NCBI GenBank assembly: GCA_023525715.1
Contig: CM042015.1
Coordinates: 84,950,750-85,014,749 of the forward strand
Source: Cichorium intybus
Taxonomy: Eukaryota; Streptophyta; Magnoliopsida; Asterales; Asteraceae
Reading direction: 5' to 3'
DNA length: 64,000 nucleotides
The position numbers were made by a program, and so were the translations under genes. The notes beneath the pieces were generated by a model. The model was not told the DNA's origin and did no database searches. It was given only the letters and a program-made list of their open reading frames with translations. Shown here one piece after another: positions 12,955 to 28,088 of this stretch. Position 1 is the stretch's first letter; each line of letters begins with the position of its first letter.

Positions 12955-15190
12955 TGTAAGAACCCGTGAAAATGTGTAATAAAATGTAAAATAATCGGGT
13001 GAAAAGGACGAAAAGTTGTAAAAGGGTAAAACGGTCTTTTGACACGTTGTGAGATTATTATGTGTAATAATATGTATTTGTGTAATAATAATACAAGAAA
13101 TAAGAAGTTATGTGAAATTTGGAGTTTTACCGTGTGAATAGTGAAATTTGGCCGAAAAGGGTATAATGGTCATTTGACATGGAGATGACCAAAATGTCAA
13201 GAAAATGTTAAGTTAGAAGTTAATGGAACTTTGGTTGTAAAGTTATGGTCTTAGGACCATTTTTGTAGAAAAGTTAGAAACCAAAGGACCAAAATGCAAA
13301 TGTTTTATATATTAATTATATAAACTTATTCCCTTCATTATGTAAAGAAACAACAGAAGTTTCCAGAGAGAATTGAAGGGTACGAGAGTGTGCAGGAAGA
13401 ACACGGGAGAAGAAGTTCAAATTTGCCAAGGAAATCAAGAATTGAAGTTGGAATTGGTGATTCCAAGGTTAGTAATCAAAGTTTCTACCCAAGCCTTTGT
13501 GTGTTCTTGATGGGTTTCTATAGAGTGGATTGAAATTTGTAATCTCAAACATAATCCATGAAGTGCATATGAATTCTGGTCTTAAAACATGTCTATGTAG
13601 TAAGAACAAGTCTTAAAAATAGCAAAGTAGGTTGTTATTGTTGAGAAATTCAAATGTTGCTCAAGAACCCTAAATCACGAATTGGTGTGATTAAGGTGTT
13701 TCTAATAGCTTAAAACCTGTTATTAGTCAAGGGTTTTGGTCCTAGAACAAACCCCATACGATTAAGCACTGAAATAAGTGCTTAATGGGTGAAAACTGCG
13801 TGCTACAGTGCACAAATCGCGACTGACCAGGCTACTGCCCAGGCGCCAGGCGCAGTGCGCCCAGGACCAGGGCGGGGTGCGCCCAGGCGCAGTGCGCCTT
13901 CAGACAGGGACCAAAATTGTTAAAATTTTCAAATATTCCAAACGCTAGAAACCATAGCTAGACATGTCCGATTGACCTGAAATTTTAGCCATAACCCTAA
14001 AATGGTATAAGAATATGTCGGGAATGGTCAAATCCGTAATCCGACCTTGTGGAAAAATCACTGTAGCGGCAGTGGCTAAAAGTACTATTCACGTCAAAAC
14101 TAAATTTTGGAATTTTAGCTAGACTTGTCCAATGAACTCCAAATTTGAAACACAAGTCTAATATAGCCTAATATTTCATGGAAAATAGTCGGAACTGAAA
14201 TACGACCCCTCGGGGGTACTGTAGCATAATACGCGTATTTCGGAGAAAACGATAAAACGAGTTTATTAACGGTCATACATTTATTATAACCCGTAACAGT
14301 ATAGTATGGCACTCTTGTGCTGTAAGTTAGTTATTATATATATGAATTGAATATAAACGTATATCTTGTAAATAATAGGTGGTGGTTCAAATACGGTGAA
14401 CCAAGCGAAGGAAAAAGGAGTGCAAAAGACTAACTGATTCCTAGGTGACTCGAGGTGAGTGTTATGTGGATTTTCGAGTACATAGCAAAATGAATTTTAT
14501 TTATAAATGTTTTGAAGTCAAAGTGGTTTATGGCTTTAAAAGTATTTTATGGAAAGTATGATTATGATGTGAAAGAAAAGGAACCAGAAATACAGTGACT
14601 AATAATGTGATTGGCTCATGATGATAAATTGATTTAGTATCCGGATAAAGACCACGGCCTGCTGCGGTAGGGGTGGCAATGAGACACTACTGGGATGGTA
14701 CCTCCCGTCGCGAAGTAGTTGTCTTACCTTGATAGATGAATTCGTTTCATTCTATTGGGGAAGTAGCTATACGGGTGCGTCTCGTATAAAACCTACGGGT
14801 GCGCTCGTAGGAATGTACCATTGATAAGAAATAAGGAATACCTGTGGGTGCGCTCACAGGAAAAGAATATTGAACATCTAATAAATAATGAAATTATTGG
14901 CAAAGATATTTTTTGGGTCTAAACCCATATCGCTCACGAGACATTATGTCTCACGTATTTTCTTTTAAAATGCTATGTACTCAGGTAACAGGAAGGATGT
15001 TGAAAGAGTCGGGTGGGACCGTAGCTTCTGATGTATAATAATGTATAATAAACAGGTTTGAACCGTGGTTGTGATGCAAATTCGTGATACCCCGTTTGTA
15101 ATAAGAATACATGGCTTGTTTGCAAAAGTTGTAATAAAAGTTTGTAAAAAAAAAAAAAAAAAAATTTGTGTGAAATTTTGGGGTGTTACA
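12955..15190 (+). repeat. 3' LTR, uninterrupted
   Basis: 2236 bp, TG...CA, identical in organisation to the 5' LTR but without the Helitron. It carries the hairpin triplet (14768-14860) and the GC palindromes. A poly-A run of 19 sits near the end (14 in the 5' LTR). The ACAGC duplication follows. Confidence 0.97.
14768..14860 (+). other. Three hairpins with one shared loop (3' LTR)
   Basis: Same three structures as at 9781-9873, base for base, as expected for LTR twins. Confidence 0.8.
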
Positions 15191-15331
15191 ACAGCCAACA
15201 AAAAGAATTGTTATTCTCAAAGAATATTCTATTAGAATTCTCATATACGCATTACAAAAAAGCAAACAAAAAGCAAACTATACTGTAAGAATGTAAACAG
15301 CCAACAAAAAGAAGACCATTCTCAAAGAATG
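15191..15331. repeat. Minisatellite array, right part
   Basis: Continues the roughly 39-bp unit interrupted at 5634: ACAGCCAACAAAAAGAA and ATTCTCAAAGAAT words recur at 15191, 15217, 15297 and 15318. Confidence 0.8.
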
Positions 15332-15757
15332 ATTGTCGATAAAAAAAATGAACTGAACATACATTCTTTTGATTTCCGACGGTCACTTGTTGTTCTCCTT
15401 CCTCTGTTTTTCTATCTCACGATCTCTTTCGATTTCTCGATTTGTTGCAGCTTTCCGATCTCAACAATCGCACACACACAATCGATGTGTGTGCGAGACG
15501 TGTTTGTGAACCGCTCCCATTCTTCTGAATTTTCATTCCCGTTTCCAAATTTTCACACCAAGGAGACGAAGACAGGTCTCGATCTTGCTTCCCCATTCCT
15601 AATTTCCATGCTTCTCGTAGTTTGGGTGACGGCTGTGGAAGCGGTCATAGTGGTGGGGCAAGAACAGGAGGTCGGTGAAGAAGAGAGCGACGAGAGGAGG
15701 AAGAAGACGAAGATGGCGGCTGGGGAAGCGGTCGTAGTGGTGGAATCTAGGGCTTGA
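15329..15757 (+). CDS. Unrecognised open frame, doubtful
   Basis: A 142-residue frame. The first third is hydrophobic and derived from pyrimidine-rich DNA; the end is acidic/basic (EEESDERRKKTKMAAG) from purine-rich DNA. This profile is typical of a plant 5' leader plus a fragment of first exon rather than a full protein. I recognise no domain, and the frame starts inside the minisatellite edge. It may be a remnant of a gene. Confidence 0.2.
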   Translation: MIVDKKNELNIHSFDFRRSLVVLLPLFFYLTISFDFSICCSFPISTIAHTQSMCVRDVFVNRSHSSEFSFPFPNFHTKETKTGLDLASPFLISMLLVVWVTAVEAVIVVGQEQEVGEEESDERRKKTKMAAGEAVVVVESRA

Positions 15758-15883
15758 TTACCTAAATTAAAGGGAACATAAAATATAATTATTAATTATA
15801 ATGTTAATTTATCATGGTACCCTTTACAAATGATTGGACCATATTTAGTCCTACAATCACACAACATTTAGAAAATGTATTGG

Positions 15884-16600
<717 letters not shown>

Positions 16601-16810
16601 TATGATCAAAGATGCAATATTCGTTATGATTCAAGATCCAAAAGTCGTTATGATCCAAAACGAGTTAAAAAAAACATATAACGACAAAATAATTCAAAAC
16701 TTATGATCCAATATGCAAAAAAAACTATGATCCAAAATGTTATGATCCAAAAATACATGATCCAAAACGTTATGATTAAAAATATCATGATCCAAAATGA
16801 TTAGATTAAA

Positions 16811-18632
16811 GATACGAAAAAAACGTTAAAATTAAGATTAAAAATAAAAATTAAAAAATATACATAAAAAGTGAAAAAAAAAATAAAAAATTAAAAATCG
16901 AGTACTGTAGCATTCAAAAAAATAAATAAATAAAAAATAAAAAATAAAATAAAAATCTAAATACCGAGTATAAGCGAAAATAAAAAAATAAAAAAAATAA
17001 TTTTAAAAAAAATTAAATAAAAAATCAAAAATCAAAAAAGGAAAAAAAAATGAGAAAAAAAACCCATTTAAATCACGTTGAAAAAACTCATTTAAAAAAC
17101 TCACTTAAATACTCGAGTTCGTATTTCGTTCCGTGGACGCGCGTCGCACGTGATTACATCACGTCGAAGGAAGACGTTTTGACTTTATTGCCCTTATAAA
17201 AATGATTGAACGAGAAGAGTACTCGCGGTTTATAACTCACACGTTACGAATTTATTTTAGTAGGAAGGGACCACACCAAGTTCTTAAAAATCAACTTTGA
17301 AAAATATTTTATCATCAATCATTGGAATACAAGTCAAAAACTTAAAACTAAATGATAATTTTTTAATATTTATAACCAAAAGACTCACTTGAATGAGAAA
17401 TTTGAGTTGGCCTTTGTAAAAAGAATCTACAACTGTTTTGTTACCTACAATCAAATTTATCGTCCTTTCTATGAAGAAAACGATGTGAAATACAAATTTT
17501 CATTTTCCTTTTTAGTACATTTGGTTTGTTTGAAAAACATCAAGTTGATTGAAATTTGAGTTAATAGTGAGAAACACATTTTCAAACACCTGATACTGTT
17601 AGGTTATAAGCCATTTGATTAATAAACTTATCGTATTTATGTATTTAGTCATTTATGTTTTTTATACAAATGACTATTAAATTTTTGTGTATACATTTAG
17701 TTATTTTTTGGTATTTATACGACAATTAAGTTTAATAATTATACGTGTAAAAAAATTAATGGTCATAATTTTTTTTAATAAACTTAACAAGTTAAATGAT
17801 CAAATATGAACGAAAAAAAGATAGTTACATAAATGTGAACATGAGAAAAAATACGTCACCTTATTAAGTCATTAACTCAGCCACGTATGGTGTCACGTCA
17901 GCAACAACCTATAACAATAGGTCATAATAATATTTTTTTAACTGACTTAACAAGTTAAATGATAAAATATGAAAGAAAAAACATAATTACCTAAATATGA
18001 AAACTGAACAAAATACGTTATCATCTCAAATCATTAAGCCTATATAAAAACATAAATAACTAAAATATACAAAATAAATTTGTTACTCCTAAAAAAAAAA
18101 GTTAACGTTGAAATTCTGTATAGGTCAATATAATTTAGCGGTTACATATAAGCGGGGTTGACTTAATGACATGTTATTGGAAATTGAGGTTTAATGAGAT
18201 TGATTTCCGGTTCAATTGTCATTGGGTGCTAGGTTGGCACAATTTTCTAATTAACAGAGAAAATCGATATTCACTTTTTTCAATACATAACATTTTACGT
18301 AATATTTGTAACATATTCATTTTTATTATTGGACGTTAGGCTCATGAGAATATTCATCACATCACATGATCATATATGATATACGTCACATCATCGCCAC
18401 CTCAACATCGCATAACATTACATTACTATCACACCATACTAGAAATATCTATCATATTTCATCACTCACATCACTTTTTTATAATTAAAAAAATTCAAAA
18501 ATAAATAAAAAACCTAATTTTTCATTAAAAAAAACATCACATTAAAAATAAAACATTACATAGAAAATCATGACATTAATATTAAAATTAAAACATTACG
18601 TAGAAAACAATACTGAAAATTCAATAATAAAA
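16811..18632. other. AT-rich intergenic DNA
   Basis: Long A-rich low-complexity stretch to about 17100, a brief GC-richer patch at 17115-17180 (CGTGGACGCGCGTCGCACGTG), then anonymous DNA. A weak palindromic relation between about 17590-17680 and 18000-18075 may be an old MITE. No gene seen. Confidence 0.45.
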
Positions 18633-19497
18633 TTATTCGTTCTCATTCAAGTTGTTTTGATAAACATGTTTTGCTAAGTCTTCTCGAAGATATTGGCACG
18701 TTTCCGAATCTTGAATTTCTACTACTCGTTCTAAATATTCGGCCGAATACAGAATGAATTATTGATCTGGGTTAAATATGTCGGACTCGTCGTATGTGCT
18801 AATCGCTCTACCTTTTCTTCAATTATCATATTATGTAAAATGATGCACACATACATAATTGTGGTTATCCTTTCATCGTCAAAGAGTCGTGCAGCGTGTT
18901 TGACCACATGTCATTTCTGCTTGAGGACCCCAAATTCCCTCTCTATGTCCTTCCTAGCAGATTATTGTCTTCGTGTAAACTTATTTGCTTTTTCAGTTCG
19001 AGGTACAGTGTACGCCTTCACAAATGTGGCGTAATCTAGATAAATCTGATCACAAATATAGTAGCCATGTTTGTATTCATGTTCGTTCACTGTGAATGAC
19101 ATATCAGGTGCTCGCCCGGTCCAAATATCATTGAAAATGAGAGATTGATTAAGAACATTCCAGTCATTGCTGGACCATGCAACCCCAAAGTACGCATGCC
19201 AAATCCACAAATCTTGTGATGCAACAGCTTCCAATATCATAGTTGGCTCACCTACGTCACCTCGGGTAAATTGCCATCGTCACGCAGTTGGACATATTTC
19301 CCACGCCCAATGGTACAATCAAGGCTACTAATCATTCTCGGTAAACCATGTTTCGTTTCATGTGCCAAATATAATTTCTCAATATTACGTGTTGTAGGTT
19401 TACGCAAATACTCTTTAGCAAACACGTCAATAACGCATGTATTATATAGGTTACCAAACCGAATTACCCAAAGAAAACTAAAAACTGAATAACTCAT
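18633..19497 (-). pseudogene. PIF/Harbinger transposase remnant
   Basis: Minus-strand frames together match the C-terminal two thirds of plant Harbinger (ALP1/HARBI1-like) transposases, DDE-type nucleases. Visible in order: FAKEYLRKPTTRNIEKLY, SLDC with the first catalytic Asp, a frameshifted WAWEICPTA/RWQFTRGDVGEPT block with an internal stop, MILEAVASQDLWIWHAYFGV, SNDWNVLNQS with the second Asp, HGYYICDQIYLDYATFVKAY, then past another stop SARKDIEREFGVL with the third acidic residue, and an ILHNMIIE block. The frame closes at 18633. At least one frameshift and three stop codons make it non-functional, and the N-terminal third is absent. Confidence 0.88.
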
Positions 19498-19594
19498 ACC
19501 TACTTACCCAAAGAAAACTAATCACCAAACATTGCCCCCTCCTCCCTAATTTGCGTACGCCGCATTGCGTATGAACACCACTAGTGTGTGTATA

Positions 19595-20477
<883 letters not shown>

Positions 20478-20936
20478 TCTAGGGGTGAAAGTTATTTGGT
20501 TTGGAACCAAAAAACCAGAAAACCAAACTGAACCGAAACCGATTTCAGACCAAACCGTATTCGAATTCGGTTTTTGGTTTGGTCTCGGACCAAACCAAAT
20601 TCGGAATTTGGTTTATGGTCTGGATTTTGGTCTCTCTGGTTCGAACCAAATCGATCCGAAAAACCGATTATTATTCAATAAGTAATTAAAATATATATGT
20701 TATATTATATAGTATTTACTTATTTACGCTTTTGCACTTATTCCTTTTGGATTTTTTTTATTTTTTTTAAATTCGTTTTCCTTGGTATCAAACCTAACCA
20801 ATCCGAATTCGAATTCGGTTTGATCTACAATAACTTGAATTTCGTTTGGTTCGGTTTACAGTTTGGACCAAAAAAATCCAAACCAAAGAAACCGATTCGA
20901 GGAAACCCGAAAAAATCAAACTTATTTCCACCCCTA
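20478..20936. mobile_element. hAT-like foldback element (GGTTTGG type)
   Basis: Ends TAGGGGTGAAAG and CTTATTTCCACCCCTA; long internal inverted repeats of AACCAAAC/GGTTTGG words. Flanks ACTCTTTC (20470-20477) and ACTCTCTC (20937-20944) form an 8-bp duplication with one mismatch. Frames inside it are artefacts of the repeat. Confidence 0.8.
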
Positions 20937-21100
20937 ACTCTCTCATATCCTAAACGTCCCTTTCATCTCCGATTAGGTTAATTTCTTCATTTTCCTGTTT
21001 CCAGAATCCAGATGAACATTCATTGTATGTCTGAAGTGTTTTTTCAAATTTACAGTAAGAAGTAGGCAAACTTATACTTTATGGTATTAGTTTTATTTTA

Positions 21101-21515
21101 GGGATAACGACTTGATAGGGTAACAAACTTTTAAAATTGTTTATATTTGGACATTAAACTTAGTTTTATGTTTGATTTACCCATGAACTTTTTAAAATTG
21201 TTCACATTTAGTCACTTATGTTTTCATTTGTACACATATAACCATTAAACTTATTTTTTGTGTACACATATGACCATTAAACTTTTTTTTGTACACATAT
21301 GACCAATAACATAGTTGTTGTATTTGTGCACAAGGGAAAAACATAAGTAACCAAATATGAACAATTTTAAAAAGTTTATAGGTAAATCAAACACAAGAAT
21401 AAGTTCAGTGACCAAATATGAACTATTTTAAAAAGGTAACTCAAACACAAAATTAAGTTCAGCGACCAAATGTGTACAGTTTTAAAAATTCGTTACCCTA
21501 TCAAGTCATTATCAC
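21101..21515. mobile_element. Mutator-like MITE
   Basis: Terminal inverted repeats of at least 24 bp (GGGATAACGACTTGATAGGG left; GTGATAATGACTTGATAGGG right, reverse complement) with a perfect 9-bp target duplication TTTATTTTA at 21092-21100 and 21516-21524. The 9-bp duplication is diagnostic of the Mutator superfamily. The element is 415 bp and non-coding. Confidence 0.85.
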
Positions 21516-21524
21516 TTTATTTTA

Positions 21525-22740
21525 TCAAAGCAATCTTATGTCATTTTGGATATTAAACTTTTTTATTTTGAGATTTTGTAGCTTGGAAGATGTTTTAAGC
21601 AATTGAGTAACATGCAAGTTTTGGAAAAGGTTAAATCTTCCCCTGTTTGAAAGGAAAACGAGAAAGTCAGTCTTTTGCCCCTATTTGAAGCTTATCCCTA
21701 ATTTATGCTTGATATTTCATATCAGATCAGACCACTATCTTGTTGTAATTGAGTTTGTTTTAGGTACGAATGTCAAAACTTATATGGTTAATTTTTGTCG
21801 TTTTGGTAATGCTCTTTGGGAAGGAGGATAACCAACTGTTAATATACAACCTGTGACTTGTTTTACACAATATTCATATAATTCTTTATTGCAATAGTCA
21901 CTTTAGCTTTAATAGATATTTTACTTTTTTTCATAGATAAAAAAACGTTTTAAGTTGAGAATTTCAAGTCATGATTAAACTACTCAACAATCGGGTTTTA
22001 TAATGATTTATTTTGTTGCATAATCTAATATAATCTATGAGGCATATAACGTTAATTTTAATATTTGATTCGTGAGTCCACACAATCTCACAGTGACCTA
22101 CAACAAAAATATTATAACTTACTTTGTTGTTACTGTTATTCGGTTTTCTTCAGTATAAACAAACTAAAAACTTTGTTTGCATGTAATTATTACGATTAAC
22201 TTGTTTGCACCCATAATAATTAACAGATCTATAAATTTAGAATTAAAAGATATGCAAGCAAAATATATTTTCCTATACAAAAGAGATCCTATTGATCGTT
22301 AGAGTACGTCGCTAATAAGATGCTTTCGGTGGATGTCTCGATCTTTAATTGATGTTTAAGTCTCAATATTGAAAATCGATTTTAAAATTGGGACATCTAA
22401 AAGATATAAATATTGCACATTTAAAAATATAAATTATTCACATTTTAATCTAAAAATTAAATTAAAATATGATTTTAGTTTATGATTTGTAGTATAACAC
22501 AATATTTTAGATATGTGACGTCTTAAGTAAATTCGATATATTCTCATTACATTTAACCTTTCCAAGCAAATCATAAAATTTTGGAACATGATTGAAAACG
22601 ACATTATAGTCCATCGAAGTTTACAAGACTCGTTTAAAAGGTTCTTAAACTTATTTTTTGTTTTTTAAGGGCACAATGAGTGTTAAAAATACCATTAAAT
22701 CAGAATTGAAAGGGAACACCAATAATCATATGTATAGCAA
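21525..22740. other. Anonymous intergenic DNA
   Basis: AT-rich, no recognised gene or repeat boundary. Confidence 0.5.
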
Positions 22741-22742
22741 TT

Positions 22743-23440
22743 AAGGTTGTGTTTGGCGCGCCACAGCTAGCGTATAAACTAACATTATTTTCGAGCTTTT
22801 TTAGTTTGACATGTTTGGGAATCAAAAAACTAACTTATAAGCTAGCTAACAAGCTAGGTTTTTTAAACGCTACTAATAGTAACGTTTTGAGTAGCGGTTT
22901 CAAAATGTTCCCATTTTACCCTCACATGGGATACGCTTCCTTTATCCCAAATTATCTACGCTTCCTTTATCCCATATATTATCTACGCATTCTTTATCCC
23001 AAATTGACATATATCTACGCTTCCTTTACCCTTTATACCTATATTCGAATGAATGACTCGACAGATATGATTTTCAACATCGTTGAACAACATTTTGATT
23101 ACATACCTTTAGAAGAACAAAACAACCATTCAATATCCAATCATGCGAACATTCGAGAGTCATGTCACGAGATGCGAAAACTTCGTGATAATATTGCGAA
23201 TATGATATGAGATGTAAAAAATTTATTTTAAAATCTGTAATATAATTTAATATATTATGGTTTTTCTTATAATATTGGATTAATTTTGTGCATGTCCTTT
23301 TATGTCATTTTACGATTTCCAACTAGTTTTATCGGTTAGGTTTTACCAAACGTCATTTATTATCAGCTAGTTTTTCAGCTCAGCTACTTTTTCAGTTAGT
23401 CGCTAATTTTCTAGCTACCGCTAGTTTTTCAGCCAGCAGC
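22743..23440. mobile_element. Probable PIF/Harbinger (Tourist-like) element with transposase tail
   Basis: The left end, TTAAGGTTGTGTTTGGCGCG and following CCACAGCTAGC, is matched by the reverse complement near 30100-30147 (TTAAGTTATGTTTGACACG), both next to TTA, the Tourist target. GCTAG/CTAGC words crowd both ends. A frame ending at 23210 (tail MRKLRDNIANMI) resembles the C-terminus of Harbinger transposases. The right boundary is not resolved. Confidence 0.45.
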
Positions 23441-24348
23441 TAGTCATCAATGCCACGTTGTTTCCAATTTTTTTGGTCAATCCAGAATGAAAGTTTTCAT
23501 TCGAACCTTCGATCCCTAGATCTGAATTTTCGAGGAGAACGCTAGAGTTGAGGAGGCCAGTAAAGCAGACGACAAGCTTGTAGAGCAACTCCCAGCCGCC
23601 AAGAGTAGCAATGGACGAGGTTATTAGAGTGTTTGAGTTGGGGAGATGGGAGACGACGTAAGAGATTATTTGATGGCATTTAGTTTTCCAGCAATTGTGC
23701 AAATCGTACATGAATATTTGGTACTGTCACAAGCTATATGAGACTGTTACAAGGATTAGGTTATGGTAATAACAACAATGAAGAGGATGAAAATGGTGAT
23801 GGCGATGGCGATGATGAAGAAGACGACGAATGTGGGTTAATTGGAAAACACGGATTTATAAAGCGAATTAATCGCAACTGAAGAAGAAATTATCTGGTTG
23901 GGGTTGAAATCGGAAGAGACATCACTGTTATCTATTCTGATTTGAACTCTAGATTTCTTCTGATGCATTACATATGTAAATTCACGTACACCCAATCCTC
24001 ATAAACACATAAATTCTCTATCATTACTATGAATTTATCCGGAAATGATGTGAAATTTTTAAGAACGCAAGACTTTCTCTCAATCTGAACTATGAATAGA
24101 AGATTTTTTCTCGCCGAACAGGATTGAATTGAAATGGTAGACCCAAGTTTCTCTCTATAAAATTTTTAGGATTTTATACGCAGAGGAAATTAAGGTGAAA
24201 AAAGGGAAGTAGAGCGAAGTGTGCATTTCTATCATCTCTTCAAAGATTGTTGCAATCTAGGGCTATCCATTTCCAATAATTTCTCTTCTAAATGATCGTT
24301 GCAGTTTTTACCTTTTGATTGAGGAATGAAATAGTTGGTGGGGGTTCA
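23441..24348. other. Intergenic DNA, possible gene remnants
   Basis: Balanced base composition at 23500-23900, including a GATGGCGATGGCGATGAT acidic-coding stretch near 23793, hints at a decayed gene, but no frame matches a family I recognise. Confidence 0.35.
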
Positions 24349-24356
24349 ATCTAGGG

Positions 24357-24735
<379 letters not shown>

Positions 24736-24775
24736 ATCTAGGGTTGGATTACAGAGGAGGGTTGAGTGGTGTGAT

Positions 24776-25746
24776 TAGGGATAGCAATGGGACAGGTATG
24801 GGACGCGTATTGGTGATCCCAGTCCCATACCCTATTATAAAACCGCATCCCAAACTTGGTTCCGTCCCGTCGGATACCCAGTTAGTAAATAACCATCGGG
24901 TTCGTGGTTATACCCACGGGTATCTGGGTATCTGGTATCCCAATCTATGATAATAATAGGTTGAAATTTACCCGTTGAAATTTTCGTTATAAAACCCGAT
25001 CACAATCTCATCCAAATAATTACTTGAATATTTTAATAATTTCAATTTCTAAGAACATAAACAAGTTTAATATCTATGAAATGTGCATTTTAAAATCAAC
25101 ATCAATAAAGTCTTAAAAATTCAAATTTCATGATAACTTAATCGAAACCATAACACTAATTAAAAATTAATATCATAAATCTCTCATCTTCTATTCTATT
25201 GACCCATATCATCACCATTTCATCATTATATCAACGTTGCGTACTTGCCAAGGCATACAAGGAAGAAATCGATGCTTAATAAGAAGAAAGAATGTGACGA
25301 TACATGATAACTAATAGAAGAATGAGATATCATCAATGGAGATGCACACATAGTAATGAGTTGATGAGTTAGAGGGGACACGAGAATTGGAAAATGATAT
25401 ATCACATACAATATACTACATAGAATTTTCAGTAAGTAATAATTAGACAACGGTAGAAATGGTAAATAGTAATCACATAATAATCAAACCGTAATATAAA
25501 AATATGAATTTGCAATATCATATATAAATAATAAAAATATATGGTTCGGGGTCGGCTATATGAGATCGGGGATGTGATCGGGTAATTGGGCGGTATCACC
25601 TGAATACCAAAACCATCCTATACCCGCAAATTTTTTCTAGAAAAATCTAATACGCGGTCCCATAACCATTTACCCGGTTCAAAACCCGTCCCAAAAGTTT
25701 CAGGTTCAGTTAATCCCATCGGGTTCGGGTATTTTTGCCATCCCTG
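24776..25746. mobile_element. hAT-like element (GGGTATC/CATCGGG type)
   Basis: A perfect 8-bp duplication GGTGTGAT (24768-24775, 25747-25754). Termini TAGGGATAGCAA and reverse-complement CAGGGATGGCAA. 971 bp; arms full of CGGGTA/TACCCG words; AT-rich centre without coding sequence. It starts 32 bp after the previous hAT element's duplication. Confidence 0.87.
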
Positions 25747-25754
25747 GGTGTGAT

Positions 25755-26266
25755 ACCATCCACATAATGCATATTATCAATCACAGTACATTCGTGCTTG
25801 TCCACATACGAGCATGCATGCCACGTGATGCATACGTTGCATTAAAAATCGGTATTAAGTAGTCAAGGGATGCAATTAACCTGTTTCGATGGACTTGATG
25901 TCCTTACAAAGAAAGAAAAAAACATTAGGGACATTTTAAACCAATTTTGTAAACTTCGTTGGGCTACCGTGTCTTTTTCCCATATTACAACGATGTTTCT
26001 GTGCTATATACAAATATAATTATAAATAAAGAAAAAGCAAGAGGTAGCACGGCAATATGGAATAAAATCTAAAGCATAAACATCAAAGGTATGGTTGATA
26101 CAAAAATAAAAGCAACATTGCAACATTACAAATGTAGATGATATTTCATTTTCGTGAACCTCTATTAGTGCAATGAGTTTGTGTCTTAGGATGAAAAATG
26201 GCAGTTCAAGTTACAAAAGGATATAAATCACAAAAGCTATAAAGAGCACGATATAAGCACCACTTA
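25755..26266. other. Intergenic DNA
   Basis: No gene or repeat recognised. Confidence 0.5.
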
Positions 26267-26939
26267 GACTACACAGAATGGCACTCCAATACCGATGGCA
26301 TTGCCTATGTGGCACTTCAATGTCGATGACAAACCATTCCGCATTATAGGCATGGCAAAGAATTTTTTTTTTCAGAGGCATGGAGATGTCGATGGTGTCT
26401 TCTCTCTATTTCTCTTGTCTCTCTCTTCTATGCCAATGGTTTTCTTCATCAACACCACTCCACATTGTATGTATCCAATGTTTTTTTCGTAGGCATCCTA
26501 CGTGGCGCCTACGTGGCAGTCGATGGCGATGGTTTCGTAGGCAACCACTCCGCTTAGCCTTAGAAATCATTAACATATAAGGCTAGAGGGAATGGTTGCC
26601 TATGAGACCATCGTCATTGCATGTCACGTAGGATCCACGTAGGATGCCTACGAAATGGATTTTCTATGCCTATGAAATGGAATTGATGCCTATGAAACCT
26701 TTTTTTTTCTTTTTGATTTTTTTAAATTGTTACATTTAATTTTAAAATAAACAAAACTAAAATTAAAATAAACAAAACTAAATATAAAATCACAAAATTG
26801 GATGACATAAAAATAAAACGACATACAACGGATAATTTAAAACCTACGAATTTAAAAAAACAACACACGATACGGATAATTTTAAACCTACGGAATTTAA
26901 AAAACGACACATCCAACGCAAACCCGCTTCACCTCCATC

Positions 26940-28088
26940 CTACAAATTATATTTTTCCTTGATACCCCGCTTCACCTCCATCGTCGCTTCGTACATGTCA
27001 CCCGACAAATAGCTAACGTCGACAAAAAACAAATTTAATGTCGGACCGGCGCTCTTTGTCCGCATTCACAACCTTCGAGTATTCGATGTGTTCTTGTAAA
27101 GTTGTACGCAAACCCGAAAACTCTGTCCTAATTTGTTGAATCTCGTCGGCACCACATGTAACCGACGAGTGTGAGGACGTCGCTTTTGCCTTGCCTTTCC
27201 GCTTCGTGGCATCTCAACCCATCGGACGACTTGGTCGTCGTTATCATCGTTGAGATCCACTCCTATATGCGCGTCGGATGTATCGTGATACAACCCGCTT
27301 TCGTCGGTTTTGCTTCGTTTGTTCGTTTTTCCGCCCTTCTATTTTTCTTTGTCTTTCACAAGGTTCTAAACGTGAAAAAATTTGAACGACTTCAACATAT
27401 CATTTTGGAACACGTAGCTAGCACGTTCCAAAATCGTCGCGTCGCTAGGTCCATGCCGACTAAAAAGCGGTTCGTATTCAAATTGCGACTTCAAATTTTT
27501 GACGATCCCGTTGAAATGTTGAATCTCCTTGTTCATATTCGCCCACTTGGTGGTGCATTGGTCTTGAGTTCGGTAATCATCTCCTATGTCCATGCCGACT
27601 AAAAAGCGGTTCGTGACGCAAAACCAAAACTTGTCGCGCCCTTGGTCTTTACCGGTGGATGCGTCCTCCGATATGTCGAGCCACGACTGTGCCAACTCCA
27701 TCTCCTCCTTGAGAGTCCATAACTTGTTCTTCGCCCTCCCGTTGGGTTTCTTGACCAGTGCTTTTGCCTTTCCTTTTTCCATTTTTTTCCGTTGGAGCGG
27801 CATCTCCTCCGGTTCGCTTTCCGCTTCCTCGATCGATATGGCTGCGCTTGGGGTTTGTGGAGTTTGTGGAGATGGCGTTTGGTATTGAGTGTTGAATTGT
27901 GGAAATGAGGTAAAATTTTGTTGCATCATTTGCGGATTGAATTGTGGACATGGTTGTTTCGAGAGCATCGGGAATTGGTTGTATAAACTAAACGGATTTA
28001 GCGTTTCAAATTGCGGTCGGTATGGTGGTGGGGATGACGGATCAAACCCAAAGAAATTTGGGTTTTGGTTGTTCGGGTTTTGAGCCAT
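26940..28088 (-). pseudogene. NAM-associated (PF14303-type) transposon protein, frameshifted
   Basis: Start MAQNPNNQNPNFFGF, typical of plant Harbinger-linked MYB/NAM-associated proteins annotated as GST T3-like or NAM-like. A Q/P-rich N-terminus (to about residue 85) and a basic K-rich linker lead into a trihelix/MYB-like domain (NKLWTLKEEMELAQSWLDIS, then KFWFCVTNRF and TTKWANMNKEIQHFNGI). The frame breaks at a stop after FKFFHV (27366), continues as LVKDKEK then, in other frames, DDQVV, RPMGRDATKRKGKAKATSS, and closes with SYLSGDMYEATMEVK and KEKYNL at 26940. At least two frame changes and stops mean it is dead. Its helper role with transposase is family knowledge. Confidence 0.82.

Larger units (their letters stand above)
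5635..15190 (+). mobile_element. Ty3/gypsy chromovirus (Tekay/Del-like), complete ends, deleted core
   Basis: LTRs begin TGTAAGAACCCGTG and end GGGGTGTTACA. A perfect 5-bp duplication ACAGC flanks the element (5630-5634 and 15191-15195). Internal landmarks are a tRNA-Met primer site (10202), the gag start (10692), RNase H-integrase-chromodomain (about 11019-12943) and a polypurine tract (12942-12953). By eye the two LTRs differ at about twelve bases plus five A residues in one homopolymer over about 2236 bp, so insertion is recent. Most of gag, protease and the reverse transcriptase core are absent, making it non-autonomous. A Helitron later entered the 5' LTR. Confidence 0.95.

Noticed and set aside
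22749..23210. A complete 153-residue protein
   Set aside because: The first two thirds is element-end and repeat-derived sequence; only the last part resembles a Harbinger transposase tail, so it was treated as a remnant.
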